64,000 nt of DNA. Origin: an uncultured Mediterraneibacter sp. GTDB taxonomy: Bacteria; Bacillota; Clostridia; Lachnospirales; Lachnospiraceae. Below are positions 9,287-17,568 of this stretch, piece by piece; the first letter of the stretch is position 1, and every line of letters begins with the position of its first letter. A program made the translations under genes and the position numbers. The notes beneath the pieces were generated by a model. It made no database searches. It was not told the origin of the DNA and saw only the letters and a list, made by a program, of their open reading frames with translations. The stretch is taken from positions 89,228 to 153,227 of the forward strand of contig CAKRDD010000005.1 in NCBI GenBank assembly GCA_934309345.1, in the 5' to 3' direction.

Positions 9287-10093
9287 CTATCTTTTCTCTA
9301 TGCTCTGGTCATCTCCGTTTTGTCCTGAATCTTTCTTAGAACAGGAGGCTTGTCTGAATTCTGTCGTAAATGTTGGATCATAAAGCTTTGACCGTTCATA
9401 AGTCCCATCAAGTACTTCCCCGACTACGATAAGAGCGGTCTTTGTAACGTTTGCTTCTTTCGCTGTCTGCTCCAGCGTTCCAACTGTGCAACGAAGCACT
9501 TTCTGTTCCGGCCAGGTCGCTTTATAAACAATAGCTGCCGGCGTATCTTCGCTGTATCCACCTTCTATCAATTCTGCTGAAAGTTCTTTTAACAGTCCTG
9601 TACTCAAGAATAAAACCATCGTCGCCTGATGTGCCGCAAAGCTTCTGACGGACTCTTTCTCCGGTACCGGTGTCCTTCCAGCCATTCTCGTAATCACGAC
9701 AGACTGAGAGATCCCTGGCAGTGTATACTCTGCTTCCAGCGCTGCCGCAGCTCCGCAAAATGAACTGACACCCGGACAATCTTCATATGGTATCTCAAGT
9801 TTCTTCAGCTCATCCATCTGCTCTCGAATGGCACCATAAAGGCAAGGGTCTCCGGTATGCAGACGTACGATTTCTTTTCCGTCCCCGTGGCCCTTCACCA
9901 TCACTTCTAATACTTCTTCCAATGTCATCTTCGCACTGTTATATATCTCGCATTCTTCTTTACACAGCTTAAGTAATCCCGGGTTCACAAGAGAACCTGC
10001 ATAGATCACGATGTCTGCTTCTTTCAATAGTCTTTGTCCCCTTACTGTGATCAGGTCCTCTGCTCCCGGACCCGCTCCTACAAATGTAATCAT
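9287..10093 (-). CDS. cbiF: Precorrin-4/cobalt-precorrin-4 C11-methyltransferase
   Basis: This SAM-dependent tetrapyrrole methylase acts on C11. Diagnostic segments in the 268 residues are FVGAGPGAEDLITVRGQRLL at the N-terminus, LHTGDPCLYGAIREQMD, and CPGVSSFCGAAAALEAEYTLPG, then TRMAGRTPVPE. All are typical of CobM/CbiF. About 20 residues at the C-terminus (KKDSGQNGDDQS region) are polar and poorly conserved. It follows cbiL by 14 bp. Confidence 0.94.
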   Translation of the reverse strand: MITFVGAGPGAEDLITVRGQRLLKEADIVIYAGSLVNPGLLKLCKEECEIYNSAKMTLEEVLEVMVKGHGDGKEIVRLHTGDPCLYGAIREQMDELKKLEIPYEDCPGVSSFCGAAAALEAEYTLPGISQSVVITRMAGRTPVPEKESVRSFAAHQATMVLFLSTGLLKELSAELIEGGYSEDTPAAIVYKATWPEQKVLRCTVGTLEQTAKEANVTKTALIVVGEVLDGTYERSKLYDPTFTTEFRQASCSKKDSGQNGDDQSIEKR

Positions 10094-10107
10094 AGTTCTT
10101 CCTGCCT

Positions 10108-10869
10108 TTACTGTTTTTTCTTGTCTTTTACGATTAGAAGGGAATAGTATCCCATATCTTCTGAAATCTCTTCAACTGACCGGACAATACGCTCCTTGTC
10201 CATTCCGCAGTTTTCTACAAGACAGATATCCTGACTGCTTTCTTGTAAAAACTCTTTTATCTTGCCCATCTTTCTTCCTGTCTTCATCAGAATCTTTGTT
10301 CCCGATAACTGCAGACCTTCTCCTGACTCATAAGAACCCGGTAAAATATGGATCTGCTCTTCCTGTTCTCCAAGTGGCTGATTCAACCTTGCAGCCGCTG
10401 CACAAAAAGATGGAATCCCCGAAACTGTCTCAACCTGATAGCCATCCTGTTCCATCATCTGCTCCACATACATACATGTAGAATAAACCGTTGGATCTCC
10501 CAGCGTCAGAAATGCCAGATTCCATCCTTTCTCAAGAAGCTGCTCTATTGCTTCTGCTCCCTGTGCATGAATCTTTTTCAGCTTTTCCTTATCTTTGATC
10601 ATTGGCATTGGGAGAAAGAGAATCTTTTTTTCCTTAAGCTCCGAGACTGTCTGCACTGCAATCTGATAAGCTGTACAGCTTTCCAGATATCCCGCTGCCC
10701 TGTTTTCCATCTCATTTTGTTCTAGCAGTAACGGCTCTGTCAGTTCTCTATTCGAAACCGGAAGCACTATGATATCACATTCTTTTATTCTTCGAACTGC
10801 TTTCAATGTCATTAATTCAGGATCTCCCGGTCCCACTCCGATTCCATAAAATTTTCCTGTCTGTTTCAT
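10108..10869 (-). CDS. cbiL: Precorrin-2/cobalt-factor II C20-methyltransferase
   Basis: CbiL transfers a methyl group to C20 early in the corrin pathway. The 253-residue protein has YGIGVGPGDPELMTLKA at the N-terminus, TLGDPTVYSTCMYV near residue 122, and the substrate segment ETVSGIPSFCAAAARL, all standard for CobI/CbiL. The ATG overlaps the cbiD stop by four bases (ATGA), so translation is coupled. Confidence 0.93.
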   Translation of the reverse strand: MKQTGKFYGIGVGPGDPELMTLKAVRRIKECDIIVLPVSNRELTEPLLLEQNEMENRAAGYLESCTAYQIAVQTVSELKEKKILFLPMPMIKDKEKLKKIHAQGAEAIEQLLEKGWNLAFLTLGDPTVYSTCMYVEQMMEQDGYQVETVSGIPSFCAAAARLNQPLGEQEEQIHILPGSYESGEGLQLSGTKILMKTGRKMGKIKEFLQESSQDICLVENCGMDKERIVRSVEEISEDMGYYSLLIVKDKKKQ

Positions 10870-12035
10870 CCATTCTCCTGTATCTTCTTTAACAACTCAT
10901 CCGCATTTTCCGACTTTCCAAGAATGCCATCCTCTGTTGAAAATAAAATCACACCAATTCGCAGTTCGTCTCCGGCTCTGTTCTTTAAAAAGAATTCAAT
11001 ACGTTTCATCACACTTTTCATCACCGGCTCAACCAGATTTTCTCTGCGCAATATTTCCAGTGCCTCAGTTGTGTTGATACATTCCATAATTTCCCGCACA
11101 ATTGTTGCATCCGCGCCATTCATCGCCGCATGCACGCCAAGTACTTCCATTCGACAATCTGCCTGTCTGGAATGCGTATTCATCACACCTGCTGCCAGCT
11201 TGATAAACTTACCGATATGTCCGATCAAGAGAATGCCTTTCATTCCAAGAAGCTTTGCATCCTCAATTGTCTCACCGACATAATTACTACATTTTACAGA
11301 AAGTGCTGTGTCCACCTGAAGCTTTTCCCGTAAGAAGTCCATCCCATAATTTCCCGGGACAACATAGCACCAATCTGTTCCATTTTCTTTGAGCATCTTC
11401 ATTTCCAGATAAATCGTATCCGTCAGCGCCTTCTCACTCATCGGTTCCACAATACCTGTTGTTCCTAAGATTGAGATTCCTCCCTCGATCCCAAGTCTTG
11501 GATTAAATGTCTTCTTCGCAACCTCTGCCCCTTCCGGCACGGATAGGCGCACTTGCAGATTTCCTGTATATTCATGCTTTCTACAAACTTCTTCCACCAC
11601 TTCACAGATCATTCTCCGCGGCACTTTATTGATCGCCGCCTGACCGATTTTCTGTTCCAGCCCCGGTTTCGTTACCCGACCGATTCCAACACCGCCATCC
11701 AGATTGATTCTCTCGGAAAGATCTACACTATTCTCCGAATTTATTTTACTCTTCTTCTCTGCCTTTTGAACTGTTGCATACACAAGTATTCCATTCGTTA
11801 CATCCGGATCGTCTCCACTGTATTTTCGCACTGCACACGATACTTCTGACTTCTTACGCATGATATCTTCCAGCTCAAGATACAGTTCAATCCCCTTCGG
11901 TGTAAGCAATCTCACCTGACGGATTTCTTCACCTGACAGCAACATCTCTGTCGCCGCTTTTGCCGCTGCCGCCGCACAGCTTCCAGTCGTATAGCCCATC
12001 TGAAGACCTGATCTGGTCTTTCCGATTTCTTTCAT
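10866..12035 (-). CDS. cbiD: Cobalt-precorrin-5B C1-methyltransferase
   Basis: CbiD methylates C1 and marks the anaerobic (cobalt-early) pathway. The 389-residue protein starts with the family signature LQMGYTTGSCAAAAAKAA (about residues 11-28). Later come GVGIGRVTKPGL, the glycine-rich RLGIEGGISILGTTGIVEPMS, and GNYGMDF. The length is normal. Its ATG shares one base with the cobO stop (TAATG), and it overlaps cbiL by 4 bp. Confidence 0.95.
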   Translation of the reverse strand: MKEIGKTRSGLQMGYTTGSCAAAAAKAATEMLLSGEEIRQVRLLTPKGIELYLELEDIMRKKSEVSCAVRKYSGDDPDVTNGILVYATVQKAEKKSKINSENSVDLSERINLDGGVGIGRVTKPGLEQKIGQAAINKVPRRMICEVVEEVCRKHEYTGNLQVRLSVPEGAEVAKKTFNPRLGIEGGISILGTTGIVEPMSEKALTDTIYLEMKMLKENGTDWCYVVPGNYGMDFLREKLQVDTALSVKCSNYVGETIEDAKLLGMKGILLIGHIGKFIKLAAGVMNTHSRQADCRMEVLGVHAAMNGADATIVREIMECINTTEALEILRRENLVEPVMKSVMKRIEFFLKNRAGDELRIGVILFSTEDGILGKSENADELLKKIQENG

Positions 12036-12562
12036 TAGTACTCAATCCCTTTTCTCGCATAGATTCCCTGATCAAACGGATGCTTCACTTTCTTTATCTC
12101 TGATACATAGTCTGCAAGTTCGACAAGTTTTTCATCCGGATTACGTCCTGTCAGTACAATCTCCAGTTCTTTTGGTTTCTTTCCGAGGAATTCAATTGCT
12201 TCCTCCTTCGGAATCAGATCATACATATAAGCTGCCATGAACTCATCGATTACAAGCACATCATATCTTCCTGTAAGAATCTCTAATTCAATCGCTCTCC
12301 ATAGCCGCAGATAAGTTTCTCTTACTTCCTGCTTTTCTTCTTCAGATAAATTTTTAAAAAAGCCATATGACTTTTCCAGATGAAGTACTTTAATCTGAGA
12401 AATATCATCGAGAATCGCCAGTTCTCCGGAAGATTCATTTTTTAAAAAACGGGTAAACAAAACCTTAAGTCCACTTCCCGCAGCACGGACTGCAAGTCCG
12501 ATTGCCGCTGATGTTTTCCCTTTTCCGTCTCCACAATAAATGTGTATCAATCCCTGTTCCAT
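12035..12562 (-). CDS. cobO: Cob(I)yrinic acid a,c-diamide adenosyltransferase
   Basis: This CobA/BtuR/CobO-type enzyme transfers the 5'-deoxyadenosyl group from ATP to Co(I). The 175 residues begin with an unusual P-loop, YCGDGKGKTSAAIGLAVRAAG. They carry VLVIDEFMAAYMYDLI and the ELVLTGRNP-like EIVLTGRNPDEKL, then ADYVSEIKKVKHPFDQGI at the C-terminus. It is encoded between cobK (16-bp overlap) and cbiD (1-bp overlap). Confidence 0.94.
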   Translation of the reverse strand: MEQGLIHIYCGDGKGKTSAAIGLAVRAAGSGLKVLFTRFLKNESSGELAILDDISQIKVLHLEKSYGFFKNLSEEEKQEVRETYLRLWRAIELEILTGRYDVLVIDEFMAAYMYDLIPKEEAIEFLGKKPKELEIVLTGRNPDEKLVELADYVSEIKKVKHPFDQGIYARKGIEY

Positions 12563-13395
12563 TTTCTCATCTCCTGTTCTGCTTCCTCTACCGACAAGCC
12601 TTCTTCTATCGGCCTTCCGATTACGAGAAGAACCGCGCCTGCCTGCTCTGCTGCTTCAAGCTTTTCTGCAAATCCGCCATTCTTTCCGGATTCTTTTGTT
12701 ACGAAATATTTTGCCTCTGTCTGACGAAGAAGTGCAAGATTCATTTCCCTGGAAAATGGACCCTGCATTGCGATCAGATGCTTTCCTGAAAATCCAAGTT
12801 CTATACTCTGCATTACTGATGGAAGCACGGAAAGCACTCTTGCATAGCATCGTTCTTTATAATTTGTCAAACAAGTATATTTATCCAGTTCTTTACTGCC
12901 TGTTGTTATCAGAATATTTCCCTGCGTCTGTTCAAGATAATCCACGGCCTCATCCACGCTATTCACACAGACTACAGAACTGTCACTCTTAATGGTCGCA
13001 TTTATCCTTTCACAAGTATGTTCTTCTGATCTGCCTGCCATTGCTTCTGTCAGAAAATCCCTTAAACATCTTAAATACTCTATTCCGATGTTTTTACATG
13101 CCCTCTGTATATTTTCCGTCACTGCAACTGCAAACGGATGAGTCGCGTCTATGACAAGCCCTACTTGCTCTTTTTCAAAGAACATTTCCATCTCCTGCTG
13201 ATCCATACGTCCGTGGATCACACGAAATTCTGACTTCTTATTCTTCTCTTTTTGCAACTGCAGATCATGTTCCAATAATTCTTCGCCATATTCTGTCGCA
13301 GCACTTACGATACAGGGGATTCCTTCTTTAACGGCATATTCTGCCAGCTGTCGTCCCTCTGTCGTACCGGCAAAAATAAGGATATTTCTCTTCAT
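12547..13395 (-). CDS. cobK: Precorrin-6A/cobalt-precorrin-6A reductase
   Basis: CobK/CbiJ reduces the C18-C19 bond of (cobalt-)precorrin-6A with NAD(P)H. The 282-residue protein has ILIFAGTTEGRQLAEYA at the N-terminus, VIDATHPFAVAVTENIQRAC (about residues 80-99), ILITTGSKELDKYT near 160, and AMQGPFSREMNLALL followed by FVTKESGKNGGFAEKLEAA, all family landmarks. An insertion around residues 106-130 is poorly conserved. It follows the csoR-like gene by 15 bp. Confidence 0.93.
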   Translation of the reverse strand: MKRNILIFAGTTEGRQLAEYAVKEGIPCIVSAATEYGEELLEHDLQLQKEKNKKSEFRVIHGRMDQQEMEMFFEKEQVGLVIDATHPFAVAVTENIQRACKNIGIEYLRCLRDFLTEAMAGRSEEHTCERINATIKSDSSVVCVNSVDEAVDYLEQTQGNILITTGSKELDKYTCLTNYKERCYARVLSVLPSVMQSIELGFSGKHLIAMQGPFSREMNLALLRQTEAKYFVTKESGKNGGFAEKLEAAEQAGAVLLVIGRPIEEGLSVEEAEQEMRKWNRD

Positions 13396-13410
13396 CTAAA
13401 CCACCATCAT

Positions 13411-13812
13411 TTACTTAATAAACTTATCGATTGCCTCGTCAAGAGCTCGTATCGTCTCCATATCATTCTGCTCAACAGCTTCAACAATACAGTGATCCAG
13501 ATGGTTCTTCAGAATCACTTTTCCTGTATTATTGATCGCCGAACGAACTGCCGCAAGCTGGATTAGCACTTCGCTGCAATCCTCGTCACGCTCTACCATT
13601 CGTTTCACAGCCTCAAGATGTCCAATTGCCCTGGACAGACGATTTACGACCTTCTTCTTCTCTTCTGCGCTGTGTACATGACGGTGAACATGCCCTGAGC
13701 CTCCATGATCATGATGATGTACATGTGACTCTGCCACCCCATCTCCGTTATGATGCACATGGGTATATTCTGTTCCGTCCTCCCGGAAATGTGTATGTTC
13801 TTTCATAATCAC
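13411..13812 (-). CDS. CsoR/RcnR-family metal-sensing repressor with a His-rich N-terminal extension
   Basis: The C-terminal 85 residues are the all-helical CsoR/RcnR/FrmR domain (RLSRAIGHLEAVKRMVERDEDC onward). The metal triad Cys79, His104, Cys108 has the same spacing as Cys36/His61/Cys65 of CsoR. InrS-type nickel sensors share this C-H-C set. About 47 residues in front of the domain carry 15 histidines in HxH runs, unusual for CsoR and suggestive of Ni/Co binding. It is the first gene of the cobalamin operon, so cobalt or nickel sensing is more likely than copper, but this is inference. The start is GTG, with AAAGG nine bases upstream. Confidence 0.85.
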   Translation of the reverse strand: MIMKEHTHFREDGTEYTHVHHNGDGVAESHVHHHDHGGSGHVHRHVHSAEEKKKVVNRLSRAIGHLEAVKRMVERDEDCSEVLIQLAAVRSAINNTGKVILKNHLDHCIVEAVEQNDMETIRALDEAIDKFIK

Positions 13813-13844
13813 TCATCGAAACCTTTCTTTTTACTCTGTCACTG

Positions 13845-13873
13845 ATTATAAAACAAAATCTCTTTTTCTTCAA
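13845..13873 (-). promoter_or_regulatory. Promoter of the csoR-cobalamin operon
   Basis: On the minus strand TTGAAG (13868-13873) and TATAAT (13845-13850) are 17 bp apart. No cobalamin riboswitch fits between it and the GTG start at 13812. Confidence 0.72.
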
Positions 13874-13906
13874 CTTGTTCCTTTTAACGCCTCAATATTA
13901 GTCACG

Positions 13907-13918
13907 GTGAACAGTAAC
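13907..13918. repeat. Solo copy of the MITE terminal repeat GTGAACAGTAAC
   Basis: The 12-mer is identical to the terminal inverted repeat of the 142-bp element at 52542-52683. No partner end lies nearby. It could be an element remnant or a chance regulatory match. Confidence 0.4.
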
Positions 13919-13937
13919 CGGTGCACAAAATTTTTTC

Positions 13938-13966
13938 TTGCATTTTTCCAAAAGCCATGGTATCTT
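13938..13966 (+). promoter_or_regulatory. amtB-glnK promoter
   Basis: TTGCAT (13938-13943) and TATCTT (13961-13966) are 17 bp apart. Transcription would start near 13973, immediately before the two-hairpin leader. Confidence 0.65.
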
Positions 13967-13974
13967 AGTATGCA

Positions 13975-14030
13975 AGACAAAGACGTCTGACAGAAAGGTA
14001 AGAGATTGCCCTTCTATCAGGCGTCTTTTT
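13975..14030 (+). promoter_or_regulatory. ANTAR-type two-hairpin antitermination leader with overlapping terminator
   Basis: Hairpin P1 is AGAC-[AAAGAC]-GTCT (13975-13988). Hairpin P2 is AGAAAGGTA-[AGAGAT]-TGCCCTTCT (13992-14015). Both loops are hexanucleotides with A at position 1 and G at position 4, the published hallmark of RNAs bound by ANTAR-domain antiterminators. The loop and 3' strand of P1 plus the 5' strand of P2 can instead pair with 14007-14028 to form a roughly 20-bp stem followed by TTTTT, an intrinsic terminator. The two folds exclude each other. The downstream genes are ammonium transport and PII, fitting the nitrogen genes known to use this control in Clostridia. Confidence 0.85.
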
Positions 14031-14062
14031 GCATTATCAGATAAATTGGGAGGATTTAGAAA

Positions 14063-15301
14063 ATGAACACCGGAAACACTGCTTTTATGATGATCTGCAC
14101 TGCGCTTGTCTTCTTTATGACACCGGGACTTGCCTTCTTCTATGGCGGTCTTGTGCGGAGAAAAAATGTATGTAACACAATGATGGCCTGCGTTGCGATC
14201 ATGGGACTATCTGTTCTTCTTTGGACCATGTTTGGCTATTCTCTTTCTTTTGGCGGCAATCACGCCGGAATTATCGGAGATTTCCGCTGGGCCTTTTTAA
14301 ATGACGTTGGCTGGGATGCCGGCCCATATGCGGATACCATTCCGCATCTCGTATTTGCTGCATTCCAGATGATGTTTGCCATGATCACACCTGCACTGAT
14401 CACCGGTGCTGTAGTCGGAAGGATGAGATTCAAAGCATTGTTTGCATTTATTGCACTTTGGTCTTTCCTCGTTTACTATCCGATGGCTCATATGGTCTGG
14501 GGCGAGGGTGGATTTCTTGCTGCAATCGGTTCTGTTGACTTCGCAGGAGGAAATGTAGTACATATCAGTTCCGGTGTCAGCGCTCTGGTTCTTGCCATCT
14601 ATCTTGGCAGAAGAAAAGGATACGAGAAAACATCTTACCGTATCCATAATATTCCTTTCGTTGTACTTGGAGCTTCCCTGCTCTGGTTCGGATGGTTTGG
14701 ATTCAATGCCGGAAGTGCCCTGGCGGCAGATGGACTTGCAGCCCATGCATTTATGACAAGTGCAATTTCTTCCGCTGCTGCTCTTGTATCCTGGATGCTG
14801 ATCGATGTGATCAAAGATGGAAAACCTACTCTGGTCGGTGCTTCTACCGGACTGGTTGTCGGCCTTGTTGCCATTACGCCTGGTGCTGGCTTTGTTCCGA
14901 TCTGGTCTTCCTATATCATCGGCGCACTGGTCAGCCCGATCTGCTACTTTACAATGAACTTCATTAAGCATAAACTGAAAATAGATGATGCACTGGACGC
15001 ATTTGGCTGCCATGGAATCGGCGGTGTGTGGGGTGGAATCGCCACCGGACTTTTTGCAAAAACTTCTATTAACTCTGTTGCAAGATGGGACGGACTGGTC
15101 TTCGGTAATATTCATCTCTTCGTTGCACAGGTATTAAGCATTATCATCACTGCGGCTGTTGCAGTTGTCGGTACTCTAATCTGCATCGGGATCATCCGTA
15201 TCTTCACTCCACTGCGCGTAGATCAGAAGGAAGAGGCTCTTGGACTGGATATCTCCCAGCATGGTGAGAATGCATATCCGTCCTTTAACGGATTTGATTA
15301 A
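14063..15301 (+). CDS. amtB: Ammonium transporter
   Basis: This 412-residue channel-like transporter of the Amt/MEP/Rh family has about 11 membrane spans. Landmarks are GLAFFYGGLVRRKNV in the first span, the AFQMMFAMITPALITGA segment, VVHISSGVSALVLA carrying the first pore histidine, and the DDALDAFGCHGIGGVWGGIATGLFA signature with the second. It starts without a long signal peptide, and GGGAGG precedes the ATG. It is followed 50 bp later by glnK, which gates Amt channels in other bacteria, and is controlled by the ANTAR-type leader. Confidence 0.96.
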   Translation: MNTGNTAFMMICTALVFFMTPGLAFFYGGLVRRKNVCNTMMACVAIMGLSVLLWTMFGYSLSFGGNHAGIIGDFRWAFLNDVGWDAGPYADTIPHLVFAAFQMMFAMITPALITGAVVGRMRFKALFAFIALWSFLVYYPMAHMVWGEGGFLAAIGSVDFAGGNVVHISSGVSALVLAIYLGRRKGYEKTSYRIHNIPFVVLGASLLWFGWFGFNAGSALAADGLAAHAFMTSAISSAAALVSWMLIDVIKDGKPTLVGASTGLVVGLVAITPGAGFVPIWSSYIIGALVSPICYFTMNFIKHKLKIDDALDAFGCHGIGGVWGGIATGLFAKTSINSVARWDGLVFGNIHLFVAQVLSIIITAAVAVVGTLICIGIIRIFTPLRVDQKEEALGLDISQHGENAYPSFNGFD

Positions 15302-15351
15302 CATGATCTGTCCAAAATTTATATATCCATTAATACAGGAGGATTTTTAAA

Positions 15352-15717
15352 ATGATGATTAAAGTAGAGGCTATCGTCCGGGAAGAGAAATTCGAAGACG
15401 TCAAGGCTGCCTTAAATGAAATAGAAGTCAATGGTATCACTGTCTCCCAGGTCATGGGATGTGGTGCACAGCGAGGTTATAAGGAGATTGTCCGCGGTTC
15501 TGAAATCGAGATTTTCATGCAGCCGAAGATCAAGTTTGAAATTGTTGTCTCTTCCGAAGAATGGGAGAAGAAAACAATCGAAGCGATCCAGAAAGCTGCC
15601 TATACTGGTGAAGTCGGTGATGGTAAGATTTTCAGCTATGAGATCCGGAGTGCCATGAAGATCCGAACCCGTGAGACAGGGTATGATGCACTCCAGTCAA
15701 AAGAGCAGATACTTTAG
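15352..15717 (+). CDS. glnK: PII nitrogen regulatory protein (GlnK-type)
   Basis: PII trimers sense ATP/ADP and 2-oxoglutarate and plug the AmtB pore through the T-loop. The 121 residues contain the PII core MGCGAQRGYKEIVRGSE, KIKFEIVV, and the B-loop TGEVGDGKIF. The tyrosine that is uridylylated in enteric PII (in RGAEY) is replaced here by Ile52 (RGSEI), so control by GlnD-type uridylylation is unlikely and nucleotide or 2-oxoglutarate binding should dominate. The C-terminus (SAMKIRTRETGYDALQ) is a little longer than usual. An AGGAGG site precedes the ATG. Confidence 0.93.
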   Translation: MMIKVEAIVREEKFEDVKAALNEIEVNGITVSQVMGCGAQRGYKEIVRGSEIEIFMQPKIKFEIVVSSEEWEKKTIEAIQKAAYTGEVGDGKIFSYEIRSAMKIRTRETGYDALQSKEQIL

Positions 15718-15723
15718 TAGAAA

Positions 15724-15765
15724 AAAGTTCCAGAATGTCGGAAGATTCTGGAACTTTCTTTCGTT
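15724..15765 (+). terminator. amtB-glnK terminator (bidirectional)
   Basis: AAAGTTCCAGAAT and ATTCTGGAACTTT form a 13-bp stem with an 8-base loop, followed by CTTTCGTTTT. It also lies just past the convergent cbiG stop. Confidence 0.9.
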
Positions 15766-16914
15766 TTAAAATCGAAGTGTTACTTCTGTCTCTGTCAATG
15801 CCACTGTCATCTGCTCTCTTATGCACTTGGGACACAACAGTTCTCCGTCTGCATCTGCTGTCCGTGCGGCTCTCTCACATACATTGTCAACACCCGTCAC
15901 CTGTTTCACAAACCGTGATGTGGCTGATACCTCTGTAATCTTCTCTAACTGTTCTGCCGGATAAGTTGCAAACGGTACTTTATATTTCTGCGCATAGGCC
16001 AAAATCGCAGGTTCTTCTTTCTTGAGATCAATCGATGCAAGCTGTTTTAACTGCGTTGGTTCAAGCCCATATCCTTCCAGAACATCGTTCAGTCCCCTCT
16101 CAAAAAGTTCTTTTGAAATCTGTTTTCTGCAGCCTACTCCTGCTGTGATATTGATTGGGTACAAAAGGAGAATGCATGGCTTACGCTCACATCCGCATAC
16201 GTTATTCCTGACATCTCCCCACAGGGAGCCCGCTAGGGATTCCACGAACTTTCTCCCTTCTCCCGCGGTCTTTGTGATCACGATCACAGGATGTTCCTCT
16301 GCAAAGGAGTATAATTCTTCCTTTGAACCACAAAGTATAAGTTCTTTTAAACAGCTTTTCTGAAAATCTTTCTGTTCAAATACCAGTCCTTCACCGATCC
16401 ACAGACCGACCTGCTTTCCATCCAGCACTGCTGCTGATATCTGCTTCGCTGCTTCACGCTCTGTAAGATACAGGTGATTCTTCTTTGCAAAAACATCTAC
16501 TGCAAATTTCCCCTGAACATCTGTCGCTGTTGTCTGTACCGGAACTGCGCCGGTCCATGTTGCAAGCTGACTGGAAAGTTCTACCGCGCCACCAAGATGT
16601 CCAGACAGGAGTGGGATCACATATCCTGCTTTTTCATCCATGACTATAACCGCTGAATCAGTAAATTTATCTTTTACATAAGGCGCAATATATCTCACTG
16701 CGATTCCAACTGCACCAATAAAAAGGAAGGATGTCTCTCCCCATCCTTCCCTGATCAGTTCTTTTGGATTGTCCGGAAACGGAAGAACTTCAGCGAATGT
16801 ATATCCAGCAGGTGCATAGTTCTGACACGTAATCCCTTCGTTCCGGAACTGACTTCCGATTCTCTCACCAAGTCTTGTTCCTGCCTGTGTAAAACTTAAT
16901 ATAACAACCTTCAC
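15766..16914 (-). CDS. cbiG: Cobalt-precorrin-5A hydrolase
   Basis: CbiG opens the delta-lactone of cobalt-precorrin-5A and releases acetaldehyde, a step of the anaerobic route only. The 382-residue protein has the N-terminal domain with FIGAVGIAVRYIAPYVKDKFTD, then VIVMDEKAGYVIPLLSGHLGGA. The C-terminal domain carries GVGCRKQI, LASIDLKKEEPAIL and FATYPAEQL, and family-typical VCERAA near the end. The start codon is GTG with AAGGGAG upstream. It is separated from the main operon by amtB-glnK and sits behind a zinc-ribbon gene. Confidence 0.93.
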   Translation of the reverse strand: MKVVILSFTQAGTRLGERIGSQFRNEGITCQNYAPAGYTFAEVLPFPDNPKELIREGWGETSFLFIGAVGIAVRYIAPYVKDKFTDSAVIVMDEKAGYVIPLLSGHLGGAVELSSQLATWTGAVPVQTTATDVQGKFAVDVFAKKNHLYLTEREAAKQISAAVLDGKQVGLWIGEGLVFEQKDFQKSCLKELILCGSKEELYSFAEEHPVIVITKTAGEGRKFVESLAGSLWGDVRNNVCGCERKPCILLLYPINITAGVGCRKQISKELFERGLNDVLEGYGLEPTQLKQLASIDLKKEEPAILAYAQKYKVPFATYPAEQLEKITEVSATSRFVKQVTGVDNVCERAARTADADGELLCPKCIREQMTVALTETEVTLRF

Positions 16915-16941
16915 GTTCTATTCTCCCTTAAATCCCTGAAA

Positions 16942-17493
16942 CTATTCTTCTGTCTCTTCTTTCACAGTCTCTTCCTTCACAGACTCTTCTACTGCATCCA
17001 CTGCTTCTTCTGCCGCCTCAGTAACTGCCTCAACTGCTGCTTCCGCAGCTTCTGCAACGATCTCTTCTGCTTCCTCTGCCTCTTCTCTTACTTCCTGAGT
17101 CAGATCATCTGGTTCAAAGATGTCTTCTTCCTCTGTTACAGGTGATCCGCAGTATGGGCAGAATGCCATATCTTTCGCAACCATCTTGCCACACCGTGTA
17201 CACTCACACGCACCTTTGAGCCCTTCAATCTTATTCTCATACTCTTCTATGCTTTCCTTGCGGCTTGCAATTGCCTCACAAAGTCCCTTGGAAGCCTCAT
17301 CCAGTTCTTCTCCATTCTCAAATCTGTCATAAATACTCTGACCAAGTTCCATCAGATCTTCTGCATTTCCTCTTGCAAGCTCTCTGATCTGCGCTTTTAA
17401 CTTCTGGATTTCAATCGCATCTCCTGCCTTTGCTGTCACTGCCTCTGCTGTCTCACTCAGACGTTTTCCTAAATCTTCAAAAAAATCTTTCAT
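16942..17493 (-). CDS. Zinc-ribbon protein with coiled-coil and Ala/Glu-rich tail
   Basis: I recognise no named family. The 183 residues contain a helical N-terminal part (about 1-90, heptad-like, starting KDFFEDLGKRLSE) and a zinc ribbon CTRCGKMVAKDMAFCPYCG with two CxxC pairs at about residues 98-116. The tail of about 60 residues is composed almost only of E, A and V (repeated EEAVEAV-like units) and is probably a charged helix. No membrane span is seen. It is 27 bp upstream of cbiG and probably co-transcribed, although nothing in it suggests a role in cobalamin synthesis. Confidence 0.65.
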   Translation of the reverse strand: MKDFFEDLGKRLSETAEAVTAKAGDAIEIQKLKAQIRELARGNAEDLMELGQSIYDRFENGEELDEASKGLCEAIASRKESIEEYENKIEGLKGACECTRCGKMVAKDMAFCPYCGSPVTEEEDIFEPDDLTQEVREEAEEAEEIVAEAAEAAVEAVTEAAEEAVDAVEESVKEETVKEETEE

Positions 17494-17568
17494 ACTGAAA
17501 TCTCCCTTCTTATCATTGCTGTATCATCTCAACCACCAGAAAGGTGATCTACAATTTCTCTTGGTCTT

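Noticed and set aside
14297..15115. 272-codon open frame antisense to amtB
   Set aside because: Cys/Ser/His-rich composition without a family, no ribosome site, and fully inside a conserved transporter gene; it is a shadow.
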